Source: Bathymodiolus brooksi (taxonomy: Eukaryota; Mollusca; Bivalvia; Mytilida; Modiolidae). Taken from it: DNA of 64,000 bases. A program made the translations under genes and the position numbers. The notes below the pieces were generated by a model. It worked only from the letters and a program-made list of their open reading frames with translations. It did no database searches and had not been told where the DNA came from. This document shows, one piece after another, positions 44,786 through 57,975 of the stretch; the first letter of the stretch is position 1; each line of letters starts with the position of its first letter. The stretch covers positions 100,168,000 to 100,231,999 of the forward strand of contig OY804580.1 in NCBI GenBank assembly GCA_963680875.1, in the 5' to 3' direction.

Positions 44786-47700
44786 AACGCAAGTGTTTTT
44801 AAAATATTTTTGTACAACCAAAATGAGATCGTGCTTTATAGACAGTGATTTGCTATATAGAGGTGCCCTTTAAGGCAGGTGTGTATTAATAGTTGATCCC
44901 TATGGACTTCCGGTGTTCAGTAAGCGTAATAATATACCAACTAACAGAACGCGGAGAGTGAGATAAAGTTGACAATAATCCCCCAGCAAACATAATGGTG
45001 GGAGAAAGGGAAAGTTGACACAATAATCTCCCGACAAAAAATAAGGCTGAAAGTGAGATAAAGTGCTCCGGAAGACATAGAGTACGATGTCCAATCAATG
45101 GACACCTGCCATGAAATCCTAATTCTAATAGAAAATATAATATAGGTGAAAACATATCTGTAATCAGTTGAAACGCACGGAATACATGCACATTTCGTGC
45201 CATCGGTTATGTCTCGAAATGATTAATATTAATAAAACTAAGGTTCCCCTCCCTCAGGCATATGTGACCTTAGCCGCTTTTGGCTATCCGTTTAAGCCCT
45301 TTTGTTTTATTTGGCTTTCAAATCTTTCGTAACAACATAGGTACTGTAACTCCATAGTGTGACAATAATATATAAAAATGGCAATAACAGCTTAACTGCA
45401 ACTGTAAACTAAGGTTTGTATCTCTAAATGTCATAGACGGTAATGCTTTTTCCCAATCTGGACTTCACACGAGTCCAGACACAGGACGAAAACTAAAACA
45501 AGGTATTTTATTTGCATGAACAAAACAAGCGGATACCAAAAGGACTAATAAGAAGCCGGAAAGCGAAGAAGGACATACAACACAAAGGCCAAAAAATGAC
45601 AATGTATCTACAAAACATTACATAGAAAACTGAATCTACAGCAATATGAACCCTACTAAAAACCGTAGTGAACTCATGTGCTTCGTAAGGGTAAGCAATT
45701 CCTGCTCCACATGTGGTACCCGTTGTGCTATTCTTGTTATAAGCCCGGTGACCAATCATGAATGAGGAAAGGACATTAACATTCTTCCAAATATATTTTC
45801 AAAACTGTCGCAAAAAGTGTACCTATTCGAAGTTTACATGCCAGGGGGCTGCCATGAATCAGTTTTAATTTTATATTGTAAAACACCCAGCTAGGCATTC
45901 AATGCACCTGTATAATCTCAAACACAATATTCATAATCTTGTTGCTGAAGTCGGTCATTATATTTTAAAGGAACAATAGCAAGTCAGTTTTTTTAGAAAT
46001 AAACCAGCATCATAGTTATAATGAAGAAAGGTAAGTTATTCTAGTTTTAAATTCTCATATTTTTTTTTTAAACTTAACAATACAAATAAGAAGGGGGCAA
46101 AACAATGCTATTGGTAAAATTAGCCTACACTGATTTAAAATTGTCAAATATGAAAATGCTCATTTATCATTTTTATAGTAATGTCTATGTCAGTTGATTG
46201 GTTGCGAGCTGGTCTAACAAGAAAATAGATTCGTGGTTCGATCTTCGGATCCCCCTTGTTTACTTTTTTGTTGCTTTATTTGTTGGTTGAAACTACATAA
46301 AGTGTCATTATAGACGAGAAAACTTTTCAATTGCTTAGAGGTCAATTTGGACCACTGGTTTTTACAATTATTTTCCTGTCCATTTTTCTTGAGTAAATTT
46401 CAAGTTTCCTTTCCAATTGTTGTATTTGATTCGCAATTGAGGCGTTTAACTGGAAATTGTCGGGATTAACGGAATTTGCCAAACAGTGAGCCCTATTAAA
46501 GGTAAATAGTTATCCATGCCTCTTCTTCTTGAAAAGGGCATTTCATATTACAAAGATGTACACCCTAGATTACTTGTGTTGATATTTTCCTGTGTCTGTG
46601 GATTGTCAATTCTTGATTGTCACTTCGGATTTCTCTAAGAAAGAACAGTTTGAAGATACAAAAGGGGCAATGAGAAGCCGTAAATAGTAGAAGGATAGAC
46701 AATACAATGGTCAAAAGAAAATGACAGAAAATGATTTACAAAATCTACACAGAAAACTAAAGATTGAGTAAAGGAAACCCCACAAAAAACGGAGGTGAAC
46801 TCAGTTGCTTCCGAAGGACTGGCAGTTCCTGCTCCACAAGTGACACCGGTCGTGTTACTGTTAAACGACAAGAACATCATCTGATATGAAATTCTAATGT
46901 TTATTTCCAGTATAAACCATGTACACCATGAGGGATCATTCATGACGTAGCGAAACGTTATCACGTGATTCCTACGCATTCTATGGTTCCAATTTTGATT
47001 TGTATTGAATTCGTATTTTTTCTAATAAGTTTTTTTTTATTATATTAGTTACACATCTTAGATGTCCTCTCTGGTTAATTATACCGATCATCTTGTTGGA
47101 CGTCATAAATCTTTTGATACTTTGATTACTTAACTGGTTTCCTGTTTATCCGGTTACTTCCTATGACATCTCCGAAGAGATTTTAACGATATTATAAAAA
47201 ATTGCAAACACTAAAGAAGCAAACAGCAAAAAGGAAAAGAAAATCCATCTTTGCGCTGGTTGCTTCTTTAGTGTTTGTAATTCTTTATAATAATGTAAAA
47301 ATCTTTTCGGAGATGTCATAGAAAGTAGCTACAGATTGATAATTGATTTTAGATGTTGCATATATGTATAGCCGATTTTGGCTATCCTGTTTAAAACCTT
47401 TTGTTTTTATTGCTCCCTTAAATATTTTAATTATTTGGCTTTGCAATCGTTTGACTAGGAACGTATCTGGTGAAGGTTGTATCAGATACGCATCTTGCGC
47501 ATCGCATTGCAATCGTTTGACTAAAAGCGTATGTGGTAAGTGTTATACCAAAAACGCAATATGCGCACTAAATTAGATATCTACGTTTTTGTTAGTATTT
47601 ACACTCCATATAATTTTGAAGTATTAATGAAGGTATAAATAAGCCAACATCACAAATAATGAATTATGTTATGCTTCTCTGGAATAACCTTCTTCAGGTA

Positions 47701-47899
47701 CGCTCAAAAAGATTTGAAACCAAATAATTCAAAAGTATATAGGAGTAAGTAAACCAAAGGGCTAGACATAACAGCAATAATTGGTCCAGGTCGACTATGC
47801 CTCAGGGAACCTTAGGTTTGGTAATATTGACTTACAATTAATCATTACTCGAAAATAAAATATTGTAAAGCACTAAAACGTCGCTGTATGAAAAAATCT

Positions 47900-49090
47900 G
47901 CAAAAAACGAAACGCAACATGGGAAAACTTAACATTTATTTCATACACTTCAAAATATAATTTAACACTGAACAATGTAACATATCAAATTAGAATTTGG
48001 CACAGTGATTGTCAAAATGTTTCTGTTTATTGCACTGGAGAGATAACGGCACACATGATTCTAAGCGTCCATTAACACAACGTCAAATTCAGTACCTGTT
48101 ATGACCACCATTGACTTGCATTACAGTTCGTACACGTCTCGACATTGACTCCATAAGTCGATGAATTCTTTCTTGCGGAATTCTCTCTCAGTCATACTGA
48201 AGTGCTTGCTGCAGCGCCTGAAGGGTTTGCGGTTGTGGTTGGCGTTGGCACACGCACCGATCCAATTCATCCCATAGGTGTTCGATTGGATTTAAATCTG
48301 GCGAATTTGACGGCCTTGGAATCACAGTAATGTTCCGATTTTGCATGTAGTCCATAGATAAGAGTGCAGTATGTGGTCTGGCATTGTCCTGCTGGAAAAC
48401 TCTCTCCGGACATCGATAGCAAGCAGTAGGTGTGGCTGAAGAATTTCATCTTGGTAACGAGCTGCATTTAAGTTACCCTGAATTGGCACTAGCTGTGTTT
48501 TCCTGGCATAATATATGGCTCCCCACACCATTACACTTCCTACGCCATGATTGTCAACATCGACATCATGACACCATCTCACCCTTGCTCTACGATATTG
48601 ACGTTGCAGGTCGGCACTAAAATATGATCGTCTGGCACGTATACCATGTTCACGAAGACGATTGCGTACTGTCTGTGCAGATATCCTACGTAGACCAGGG
48701 ATGTTTGAGACTGTTTGAGATGCTGTTGCAGTTCTGTTTCTTAGCTGGAATACCCGGATGTAACGGTCTTGTACATGACTTGTGATGCGAGGATGTCCAG
48801 AACGTGGACGGTCATTTGTCGAGCCTGATTGCTGGTAGCGTTGCCAAAGCCGTGCAATCGTGTTTCGATGGACGTTATAAGGTGCAGCAACTGCATTATG
48901 GGACTCCCCGGCTGCTAGTCGTCCTATAACAATGTTTCGGATGGCAGCGTTTATCCTCAGCATAGCGTCTTGGTATCTGTATGCAATTTAAACAAATGCA
49001 TTTAATTAGGCGAATGACCCGATTTTAGACACCCAGTACGCGCTAAAGAATTCAATACGCTTTGCACGTGCAACACGTTAAGTTTTTCGC
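47900..49090 (-). mobile_element. Tc1-like transposon, unit B, internally deleted
   Basis: Same element as 39496-40812. About 125 bp is missing so that RVRWCHD joins directly to VDVDNHGVGSVMVWGAI, giving one 213-residue frame (48963-48322) that lacks the SDES segment with the first catalytic aspartate. The frame looks healthier than in unit A but cannot code for an active transposase. Confidence 0.85.
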
Positions 49091-50941
49091 AAAAGACATT
49101 TTCGTCCTTCGTTCCACATTGTGACCAGAAAACGTCACGGTTGATAGACCAAAATATCGGACCATGTAAAGCTCTTTAGAAAACATTTAAATTTATGTAT
49201 GACAATAATTAATCGTTTAATTTAACCTCTAATAAAAAATAACTTATTTTTCAAAAATGATACATGATGATGAGTTTTTTTTGGCAGAGTACAGTTAATC
49301 CAAAACGACAGATAATATAGTGGCCAAAAGAAAAGGACAACCATGATCGTAAACAACCTACACCGAAAAAAAAAGATTGAGTAACACGAACTCCTCTAAA
49401 ATCGAGGAGGTGAACACAGGAGCTCCCGAAGTGTAGCAATTCTCGTTCCACTAAGTTGTTTTTATGTAAGACATATGTATTCAGGGTAATAACAACAGTA
49501 CTCAGAGAAGACCAGCCCACTGTGAAAGGTAGTAACTGACAAACTTGATCACATGCAAATATATCGTGTATAGAGAGGCCGACTTATCGGTATTTCGGCC
49601 ACCATTTTGTTTTCCGGTAGCTGATGATACATGTGTATAATATTCAAATTATATTAATCTTTCTAACAGATATAGATTTAAAGGGTATGGTTAAATAGAT
49701 GTGTTAAAATTCGAATGATCTTTCTAACATATTTATATTTAAAGTATACTGTTCAATAAATGTATTCACCATGATGTATACAAGTATTTAACGAGCGTGT
49801 ATACAAAGAAAAACTGTATACATTTCTTTTTATTCACGCTCGTTAAATATATTGCTTTTGTTGTTAGACATTAATTAGTCATTATTTGACGACTCATTAA
49901 CCCAGTTGAATGAGACTGTCTCGAAACTAGTTCATACGATTTGATCAATAAATTAAAAAAAATAATAAATAGTTGACCTGTTTCATGTTACAAACATGAC
50001 CAATTTATAGAGAAGTGTCGTGCGCACTAAATTAGATATATACATCACTGGTTTGATATTAGTCCCAGAAGATATCATCCGCATAGTAGTCGGCACTGAC
50101 GTGGTTTATTCGATATTTTTTTTTATCGCAATTTACAGTTCCTATGCCATGCAATTATTATTAAAATTAAAGTCTTCCCCTTCATGCATATGATATGTGA
50201 CCTTAGACGAATTTGGTTATCCTGTTTCGGCCCATTGACTTGTTTGCTCCCCAAATACATTTAAATTATATGGCTTTCAAATATTTTGGCTTTGAGTGTA
50301 CAATATAATTCCTCAAACCACTGTCTTGTACCCGATACGGAATGGTTATTTCAAGATGGCGGATTGTACATCGTCAAAAAGGTAGGTGTGAAGATTTTGA
50401 TTATTATCGTTCTTTATAGGTTATCTTAGTGTCTATGAGTTACACGTTTAGATAGGGCAGTATTTTTTCTACTTCACCATTAAGTCAGTAAAGTACGATC
50501 CTTTTGTTTTTATCTTAAACTGCCTTCGCTAGTTGATCAATGCAGCGACAAAGATATCGAGGCGTAGAATCCAATTTATTTCACCAATTCCTACCACCTA
50601 GTTACTTTTTATATGAATATGTTGATGCCAAAATTATTCAAACATGTGAATTGTCCAACAAATGTCATTTCAGCCTTTGACAAGCCTTGTATCCCTCTTA
50701 AAACGTCTATGAAAAAAATTGTTATGCCACGGAATGGTCACGACAAATACATGACAAAAATGTATGGGAATGGTCTCATGTTTTGGGTGTAGGAATGGAC
50801 TTTCAAGCAAAGGAATGGTCTTTTTTGTTTAGGAATGGTCTGATTGAACATATCGGATGTAAAGCGGGAGCAATGGCTTTGTCGTTCATCCAGTGTTCAC
50901 ACTCGCATAAAATCTTAATTTTCTTGTCTTACTACATTCAC

Positions 50942-51231
50942 CGAATATGGTACTGCTTTGACAACTATTTTACCTATTTTGTTCCTGTATTTAAATACTG
51001 TTACAGTGACAGCTGGAACCTTTGAACCGTAATGAGAGCGGGAGGTTTGGCGCCTTAAAATCTGATTCAACCCACCATTTCTTTAGAAATGCCTGTACCA
51101 AGTCAGGGTCATTACGGTTTTCACAGTTTTCCGGTTGTTGACTGATTTTGTCTGTTTATATAATTATGAGTTTTGACTTTCCCTTTGTAAGATTGTTCGG
51201 AGTTCGGTAATTTTGTTATTACCTTTATTTA
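50942..51231 (+). mobile_element. ~290-bp dispersed element, copy 2, present only in unit B
   Basis: Inserted between 'ttactacattcac' and 'ttatgtatttcaattgg', which are nearly joined in unit A (about 42670). Matches 5185-5490 over its length. Confidence 0.88.
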
Positions 51232-51511
51232 TTATGTATTTCAATTGGTTTGTCAATATGACGACATACCACTCGCTTCTCTGATATACTGTAAGTGTAC
51301 TTTCTTTCCAAAGTGTAGAATATCCGGGAGCGTAAATACCCTAGTGTATTTCTACCTTGCAGTATGCACTAATGTGTTTATTCCGTCTGCAGAAATACAC
51401 TAGTATATTTCTGTTGTGGAATTCCTACCCTAGTGCGTCTCAAGTGATATTTTCTTCATATGGTAATCTAGCGAAACTCCTCAAATACAGGCAGTTATGT
51501 ATTGATTTGTT

Positions 51512-51765
51512 GTAATTTTTTGGTGCTTAACGCCACTTTCAACAATATTTCAGCTATATCATGGTGACCAGTTTTAGTGGTGAAGGAAGTCGGAGTACCC
51601 AGAGAGAACCATCGACCATGGGCAAGCAACTAGTAAACTGTTATCACTTGCGGCTGCGAGTCGAGTGCACCCTTTTTGTAATTTACAAAGCCGGGCGCGT
51701 ATTGGTGATAGGCTTATATGAGTTGTTATATCCAACAACCTAACTCATTGAGCCACCCGGACCCC
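51512..51765 (-). repeat. SINE family C, in the zinc-finger intron (unit B)
   Basis: Counterpart of 42952-43205, so it inserted before the segmental duplication. Confidence 0.75.
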
Positions 51766-53579
51766 GGCAGTTATGTATAATACATCACCGTTTCAGTACA
51801 CACCACGATTTTATTTGGACCGATGTTCTCAACTTTTATTATTATTTTTTTATTCTTTTCTTTTACTTTTGGATCTTCGGTTTTCTTACCTAAGTCTAGA
51901 CCACTGTTAGGTTTATGTATTAGTTTTTTCGTACATAGGTGCTTCAGTTCACATATATTATTTTAATTTTCCTGTTTTTAAAATCAGTACATGTATTTGC
52001 TTCATGAAAACAAAAATATACGAGGTTACTTAAATCTTCAATAGATATGTCGTGTATTTCCCATTGTTACAGGTTTACTGTGATGGATACATCTTTCCAC
52101 GCCTCAGAGAATGATTGTATATGCGAGGCTGTGGAAAATGTCTGAAAAGTAGAAGTGGTCTCAGACGACATCGCCTGAGACAACATTTAAAACAAGAGAT
52201 GAAATTTAAATGTACCACTGATTCTTGCACAGCAGCATTTTGTGAAAAGGGGAAGCTATTGGATCATCAGACCAGCCATGGTGAACAAAAACGTATCACA
52301 TGTAATTACTGTAACCACAAACTGTCAGAGAATATCACAGAGCTCATGAGGCAGAGATTCTTCCACATGTTCGGAGAGGATTATATCTTCAGGACTACTC
52401 ACATTTTTCTCTGGATCAAATGACTATAATTGTAATTGTTTGCAAATTGATAATAAAGATATAAAGAGTTGATTTCATAAAATTTATTTAAATAACAAAG
52501 AATATTTCTTTTAACAAAAATATCTTTTATGTAAAAATGACTCCCTGTCAATATCACAAAGTATAAACCATTACAATATGTGTACAATTGCTGAAAGAGT
52601 TCTTAACCAAATTTACCCACATTAGTGTTAAATTCAAAAGATCTAAAACTTAATGTTTCATCCCGATAATTCTGGCAGCAGTGGTCCACTATGGCTTGGT
52701 GATTGGAAGTATCAAATTGGCAGTAGTAACACTTGTACATATAGATAAAAGAAACATTACATAGTGAAATGGAAAAGATTATAACAATTTAATAGCAAAT
52801 AAGGCATTTCGGGTATTTTAAGGCAAGATTGATCATATGAAATAAGAAGATTTACATTAAAGACCACAAACGGAAATGAACTTCAATAATATTATTAATA
52901 CGCATATCTTATATGATGGAGACCATTCCTAAACAAAAAAGACCATTCCTAAACAAAAAAGACCATTCCTTTGCTTGAAAGTCCATTCCTACACCCAAAA
53001 CATGAGACCATTCCCATACTTTTTGTCATGTTTTTGTCGTGACCGTTCCGTGACATAAACAAAATTTTCATAGACGTTTTAAGAGGGATACAAGGCTTGT
53101 CAAAGGCTGAAATGACATTTGTTGGACAATTCACATGTTTGAATAATTTTGGCATCAACATATTAATATAAAAAGTCACTAGGCGGTAGGAATTGGTGAA
53201 ATAAATTGGATTCTACGCCTCGATTTCTTTGTCGCTGCATTGATCAACTAGCGAAGGCAGTTTATGATAAAAACAAAAGGATCGAGCTTTACTGACATAA
53301 TGGTGAAGTAGAAAAAATACTGCCCTATCTAAACGTGTAACTCATAGACACTAAGATGACCAATAAAGAACGATAATAGTCAAAATGTTCACACCTACCT
53401 TTTTGACGATGTACAATCCGCCATCTTGAAATGACCATTCCGTATCGGGTACACGACAGTGCAAACGCAAGTGTTTTTAAAATATTTTTGTACAACCAAA
53501 ACTATGGAACACTTCACATTACAGTTAAGTGTGTCATTTTCAAATAATGATATTTCAATAGTTACCGGAATTTTTATAG

Positions 53580-53700
53580 AGTGTTTCATAGATCATTGTT
53601 TGTCATTTGGTTCTTTTTCTTTTGGCTATTGTATTGTCTGTCCCTCTACGATTTACAGCTTGTGATTGTCACTTTGGTATCCTCAAAATTGTTTTTAATT
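53580..53700 (+). repeat. Dispersed repeat family A fragment
   Basis: 'tagatcattgtttgtcattt', 'ggctattgtattgtctgtcc', 'ttggtatcctcaaaa'. Follows the duplication end by about 80 bp. Confidence 0.6.
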
Positions 53701-54164
53701 ATGAGCGTACCTGATAAAAAGTTATTCCAGAAAAAGTAGTGCGCATTACATTTTTTATTATCAACGACATTGACGAAGTTGTATTATATGCGATAAACGA
53801 TATAAATCAGAGTCAACATAATGAATATTGAACAAAAATATTTTGTCATTTCAGGTGCCGACCGACTATATAAAAATTGTAAAGGATTAGTGCATGTATT
53901 GTCAGCATCTTAGATGCTATTGATAGGACACATATGTCTCACTAGTTGTAAGCAGTGTTAATAGCACCGAGTGCATTGGTATATGTTATTATAACTGCTA
54001 TGCGATGGCCCGCCACCCTCCCAACTTACAAAAGTGATAAGCAGACATGTGAGTGTCGGTGGTATCCTTTACCTCAAGATCATGTAGATATTTCAAAATT
54101 GAAATTGATATTTGTTGTTTCTCTTCTAAATAAACGTTAGAGCAAAGGGAGATCAAGAACGGAG

Positions 54165-54415
54165 AATCCAGAGATATTGGCTGGCAACATTTTGTACACA
54201 AGACACAGGATGAAGACAAACAAAACAAAAATACAACACAGAAAAAGATGAGCAACAGGGACCCCACCAAAAACAGGTGAACCCAGGTGCTTGATCGTGA
54301 AGGTTCTAAGCACGAATCAGTAAAGAGTAACAACAAAGACTGGTTTTGTTGGAGCTATGATAATGTGTCCGTGTGAAGATGCATACCTATATGCGAACTC
54401 TTGCTTCAGTGAGTT
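54165..54415 (-). repeat. Dispersed repeat family A relative plus SINE remnant
   Basis: 'gatgagcaacagggacccca' and 'ccaaaaacaggtgaacccag' belong to family A in reverse. 'aacaacaaagactggttttg' and 'tgtccgtgtgaagatgcata' resemble the family B SINE 3' part. Confidence 0.5.
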
Positions 54416-54727
54416 AACACTGAAAAATCTAACTCAGTGTTTTAATGGAGCACAAAGCACATATATAATCATCTCATTTAAAAGTACCATGTTCACGCCA
54501 TGATTACTTGACATTAAGCAATCACTCACTACCATTAAAAAATCCGAAGTTTAGCTTTAGTAAAAACGTAGATATCAAATTTAGTGCGCACGACGCGTTT
54601 CTGGAACAACCGTCATCACGTATGCTCACAATCGAAAGGTTGGAAAACCAAATAATTTAAAGCTTTGAGAGCAATAAAAGCAAAGGGCCTAAACAGAATA
54701 GCCAAAATCGTCTATGGTTACCTATGG

Positions 54728-55975
54728 ATATTAATAAAGGACGAAGTCCTTCTAACGGTGAGCTCTCCGATTTTTCCTTCTATATTGATAGCCAAAAATC
54801 TGCTCACCGGAAGTTTAAAAAATAGATCAATTGATAATTTAGAAACGCAAAAGAAATCTATTTCAATGAAAAATTCCCAATTCTTTGATTATTTACTCTA
54901 TGCAAAATCGAAATAAACTTTTATTAAAATTCTAATAAAAAAATCTCTTTCTACGAAACTCCCGATGGAATAGACTGACTCAATCTAGCCGAGATACGAG
55001 CCAGGGGACAGAACTCATCAGTTTACCGATGGAAGAGCGGCGTAGGTAAAATGAACGCCATAACAAATCGGCTACACAATTCATTCAAAATAAAAGATAA
55101 TAGCCTCACCGGACGCAATTACGATCGAAATAAAAAGTATGTCCCCTAATTGTTCCTTCAAAACATGAATTAAAAAAATGCTTTTATAAATAGATACCCC
55201 GCTAAATTACTCGTGTTTTGGGAGAAAATTATTCATTATTCATGCGCAGTTGTTGAATGTTGCAGACGACGGGTTTTCATATTTGTAAACAGAAAACGAT
55301 CGACAATTGCACTTGGAATCTATCGCTAAAATTCATTGAGGTACGCATATTTTGTTATCTTATGCCTGTAATTGGAAAGAATATGATCTCCTGGTTCTAT
55401 GCATATGTAGAACACATTGAAATTAAAACAAAAACAGTCAATATAATACATTTTCCTTACCTAGATCTATCCCAAAATGTCAAAATCCGTGATGTACTTT
55501 ATTCATTGAAGAGTCCAAGGAATTCCGAATGCAAACGGGCACATATTTATGGTATGAATAAAGGAAAGGTTGTTATGTCATGTGTATTATATACAAATGG
55601 AATATGTAAACGTAAATGAATGAATTGCTCTTTCAATTTTAACAGTTGTCATTAAATAATTTACACTAGAAAGGTTGTTATGATGTCGTTCGCAATTGTG
55701 TCCGGATCTAGGTCACAGAGTGACTAGAACGGGGTCATGAACATCTGTTTAAAACCCGTAACAATGCATTGAATAATATATAGGCTATGATTCAAAAGGA
55801 ATATTGGTGTTTAATCTGAAATATGAACGTGCAATCAGCCTCATCAATTTGGTCAAATTTATTATCAAATGCCACGGTCAATATCATCGAAATTGTTCGT
55901 AATTGCGTCCGCGGCGGTGAGGCTAACGTGTACGGATCATCGTATTATTGAAATTTTAGGACTTCGTCCTTCAAA
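54728..55975. mobile_element. Possible element with inverted ends
   Basis: 'aaaggacgaagtcctt' at 54728 faces 'aggacttcgtccttc' at 55960. 'gcctcaccggacgcaattac' at 55103 faces 'gtaattgcgtccgcggcggt' at 55890. A 120-residue open frame (55257-55619) lies between the inner pair and has no motif I recognise. Spacing of the two end blocks differs on the two sides, so boundaries are uncertain. Confidence 0.35.
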
Positions 55976-56819
55976 CAGGTTGCCTGTCTCATATTAGTAC
56001 CAAATACACATGTCATTATAAATATGTCAGATTACAAGAAACTTATTTCATTGTTAATTATATAACATTTGGATCGGACACAAGTTATACCAACTTACAA
56101 AGGAAATTTCCACATGACTACATACAATTATATATTCCATGCACCAGAAAGTAATAATGTATTTACAATAATTACATTTTATAACTAACAATGGCAAAAA
56201 TAGAAAGTATTTTTGAAATTAAATAACATATTGAGATCTATATATATTTACGAGTACAGGATTTTCATATTGATAGAAAAAGAGACAACAATAGAAAAAA
56301 GATTAACACAAACAGAAATGATAAGATGATAAAAACTATCTTGCATTAAATTTTTTGATAACAGTTGTAGGGTTTTCCATCTACGAATCGTACTATATAT
56401 CTGAACAGAAAACAAAGTATATTGATGTTTATAGAATATTTGCCAATGAATATATTAAGAGAATAAATGAAAATAAAACACTTCAAAAGTGTACATTTTT
56501 CATGAAAGTAAAAAATTATATAATAAATGCAAAATAAATAAATGTTTCCAAAATTTATTAAATAGAAATTGTATTTAGGTTGTATATATATTTCATGTAA
56601 TTCTGATTATAGCCCTGGATAATCAGAACAAGATGTAACAGGGAAACACCAAAAGGAGCTTGGACTTTTGGCGTGTTAATGGTAGCAAGCATTTAAATAA
56701 AAGATATTACGCTGTTAAAAAAAACAACACACAAACAGAAATGGCTAAATTCAATATATGAAGTGTAATCACTGTGGGATAAAACGTTTAGTTTGTTTGA
56801 TGTACAACTGATTTGAATA
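55976..56819. other. AT-rich stretch with no recognisable feature
   Basis: Short closed frames only. Confidence 0.45.
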
Positions 56820-56970
56820 TTTGCTCGATCTTTTGTTTTCTCTGTAGTGCTTTGTAGATCGTTGTTTGTCCTTTTGTACTTTTTCTTTTGACCATTGTTT
56901 TGTCTGTCATATTTCTATTTACGGGTTCTTATTACCCCTTTAGTATCTTCAAATTTTCTTGTGAATTTTC
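56820..56970 (+). repeat. Dispersed repeat family A, 3' part
   Basis: 'gtagatcgttgtttgtcctt' to 'tttagtatcttcaaatttt', directly adjoining the LINE fragment that follows. Confidence 0.7.
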
Positions 56971-56974
56971 TTCC

Positions 56975-57975
56975 TCATATTGCAGATTATTTATCAACAA
57001 CAATTTTCCGATTTCCGATTGAAATTTGATGTAAATGTGTTAAGCGATGTGTCTTGTGTGAAAAATCTAGGCATGTACTTTGATAAAACCATCAGTATGG
57101 AACAGCAAGCCAGTGCGATCATAAGATCGTGTTTTCAGCAGATTCGTAACATTGGTCGAATTCGATCGCTAATTTCAGTTAATGCATGTAGGACACTAGT
57201 GTGCTCCCTAGTAACATCAAGGCTAGACTATGGCATTATTGTACGGTACTAACAACAACATCATTAGTAAGCTACAAAACACTGCAGCACGTCTTATCAC
57301 CCGAAAAAGGAAATATGACTCTATCACGCCAGTTCTTATCTCGCTACACTGGCTGCCCGTTCATTACCGTTGCCAATACAAACTTCTTATATATGTGTAC
57401 AAAGCACAGCATGGCAAGGCTCCTAGCTATCTTCAAGAACTGATAACGCCGTATAAACCTAACAGAGCCCTTAGGTCGGAAAACAGTATGCTTTTACATC
57501 CTCCAAACGATGTCCGAACGAAAAGCTACGGTGAGAGGCGTTTTGACAAAGCCGCGCCTACACTCTGGAACAGTTTACCCTTGTCATTGCGGAATGTGAA
57601 TTCTTTGGACATCTTTAAAAGAGAACTTAAGACTCACTTTTTTAGAATTGCTTTTAAGAATTTCTTGTAGATTTTTAGTAATCTTCAGAATATTTGATTT
57701 TTTAACTGACAGTGCTCTTTAGTAGTTTTCAAGAGTATTTAATATTTTTAACGATAGTGCTCTTTTCTAAAGCTTTTAATTTTGATTTTATGTTTTTTTT
57801 TATACTGTCTTGTATATCTGTGCCTGCTTATATATATATATATATATATATATATTGCTTTGTTTTAACTTTTACTTCATATCAATTGGTGTCTTGTATA
57901 ATTTTTATGGTTTCATAATGTGAAGCGCTTAGAGTAATTGTTATATAATGCGCTATATAAATATTGTATAATGAT
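56975..57975 (+). pseudogene. L2/CR1-type LINE, 3' end, frameshifted
   Basis: The first frame (to 57252) reads VKNLGMYFDKTISMEQQ and NIGRIRSLISVNACRTL up to TSRLDYG. A 1-2-base slip then moves to the second frame (57230-57670): ALLYGTNNNIISKLQNTAAR, SLHWLPVHYRCQYKLLIYVY, KAPSYLQELITPYKP, AAPTLWNSLPLSL and FKRELKTHFF. This order is the typical C-terminal end of L2/CR1-type reverse transcriptase ORFs in animals. The 3' untranslated tail holds 'gaagcgcttagagtaattgt' and 'atgcgctatataaatattgt', typical for the group. Strongly 5'-truncated: the catalytic palm is absent. Confidence 0.85.
57828..57855. repeat. (TA)n microsatellite
   Basis: Alternating TA inside the LINE 3' tail. Confidence 0.9.

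Larger units (their letters stand above)
36431..44820 (+). repeat. Tandem segmental duplication, unit A (~8.39 kb)
   Basis: Collinear with 44821-53501 base for base apart from scattered substitutions and four indels. Starts 'aaatgagatc' inside a MITE and ends 'ttttgtacaacca'. Contents in order: family A copies (37130-37375, 38245-38465, 41030-41180), a tRNA-like SINE at 37797-37862 ('gtggttcgatcctcagatcc'), a 30-bp-stem hairpin, a Tc1-like element, a second hairpin and a zinc-finger gene between inverted arms. Confidence 0.95.
50356..52423 (+). pseudogene. Zinc-finger gene copy in unit B, frameshifted
   Basis: Exon 1 (50356-50381) and the exon 2 acceptor (before 52073) are unchanged. One base is lost at about 52128, where GCGAGGACTGTGG has become GCGAGGCTGTGG. 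The frame then ends at TGA after about 31 residues, before the first finger is complete. The downstream frame 52115-52423 still reads both fingers and the same C-terminus. P to R also differs in the first finger. A start inside exon 2 could in principle rescue the fingers, so 'pseudogene' is an inference. Confidence 0.7.
44821..53501 (+). repeat. Tandem segmental duplication, unit B (~8.68 kb)
   Basis: Second copy in direct orientation. Relative to unit A it gains a ~290-bp mobile element (50942-51231), ~105 bp at about 52749-52850 and a 20-bp tandem step near 52945, and loses ~125 bp inside the Tc1 transposase. The zinc-finger exon has a 1-bp deletion. Family A copies lie at 45525-45775, 46640-46865 and 49300-49450. 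Confidence 0.95.

Noticed and set aside
55257..55619. 120-residue open frame
   Set aside because: No recognisable motif, AT-rich codon use like its surroundings, no splice or polyA context. Mentioned only as content of a possible TIR element.
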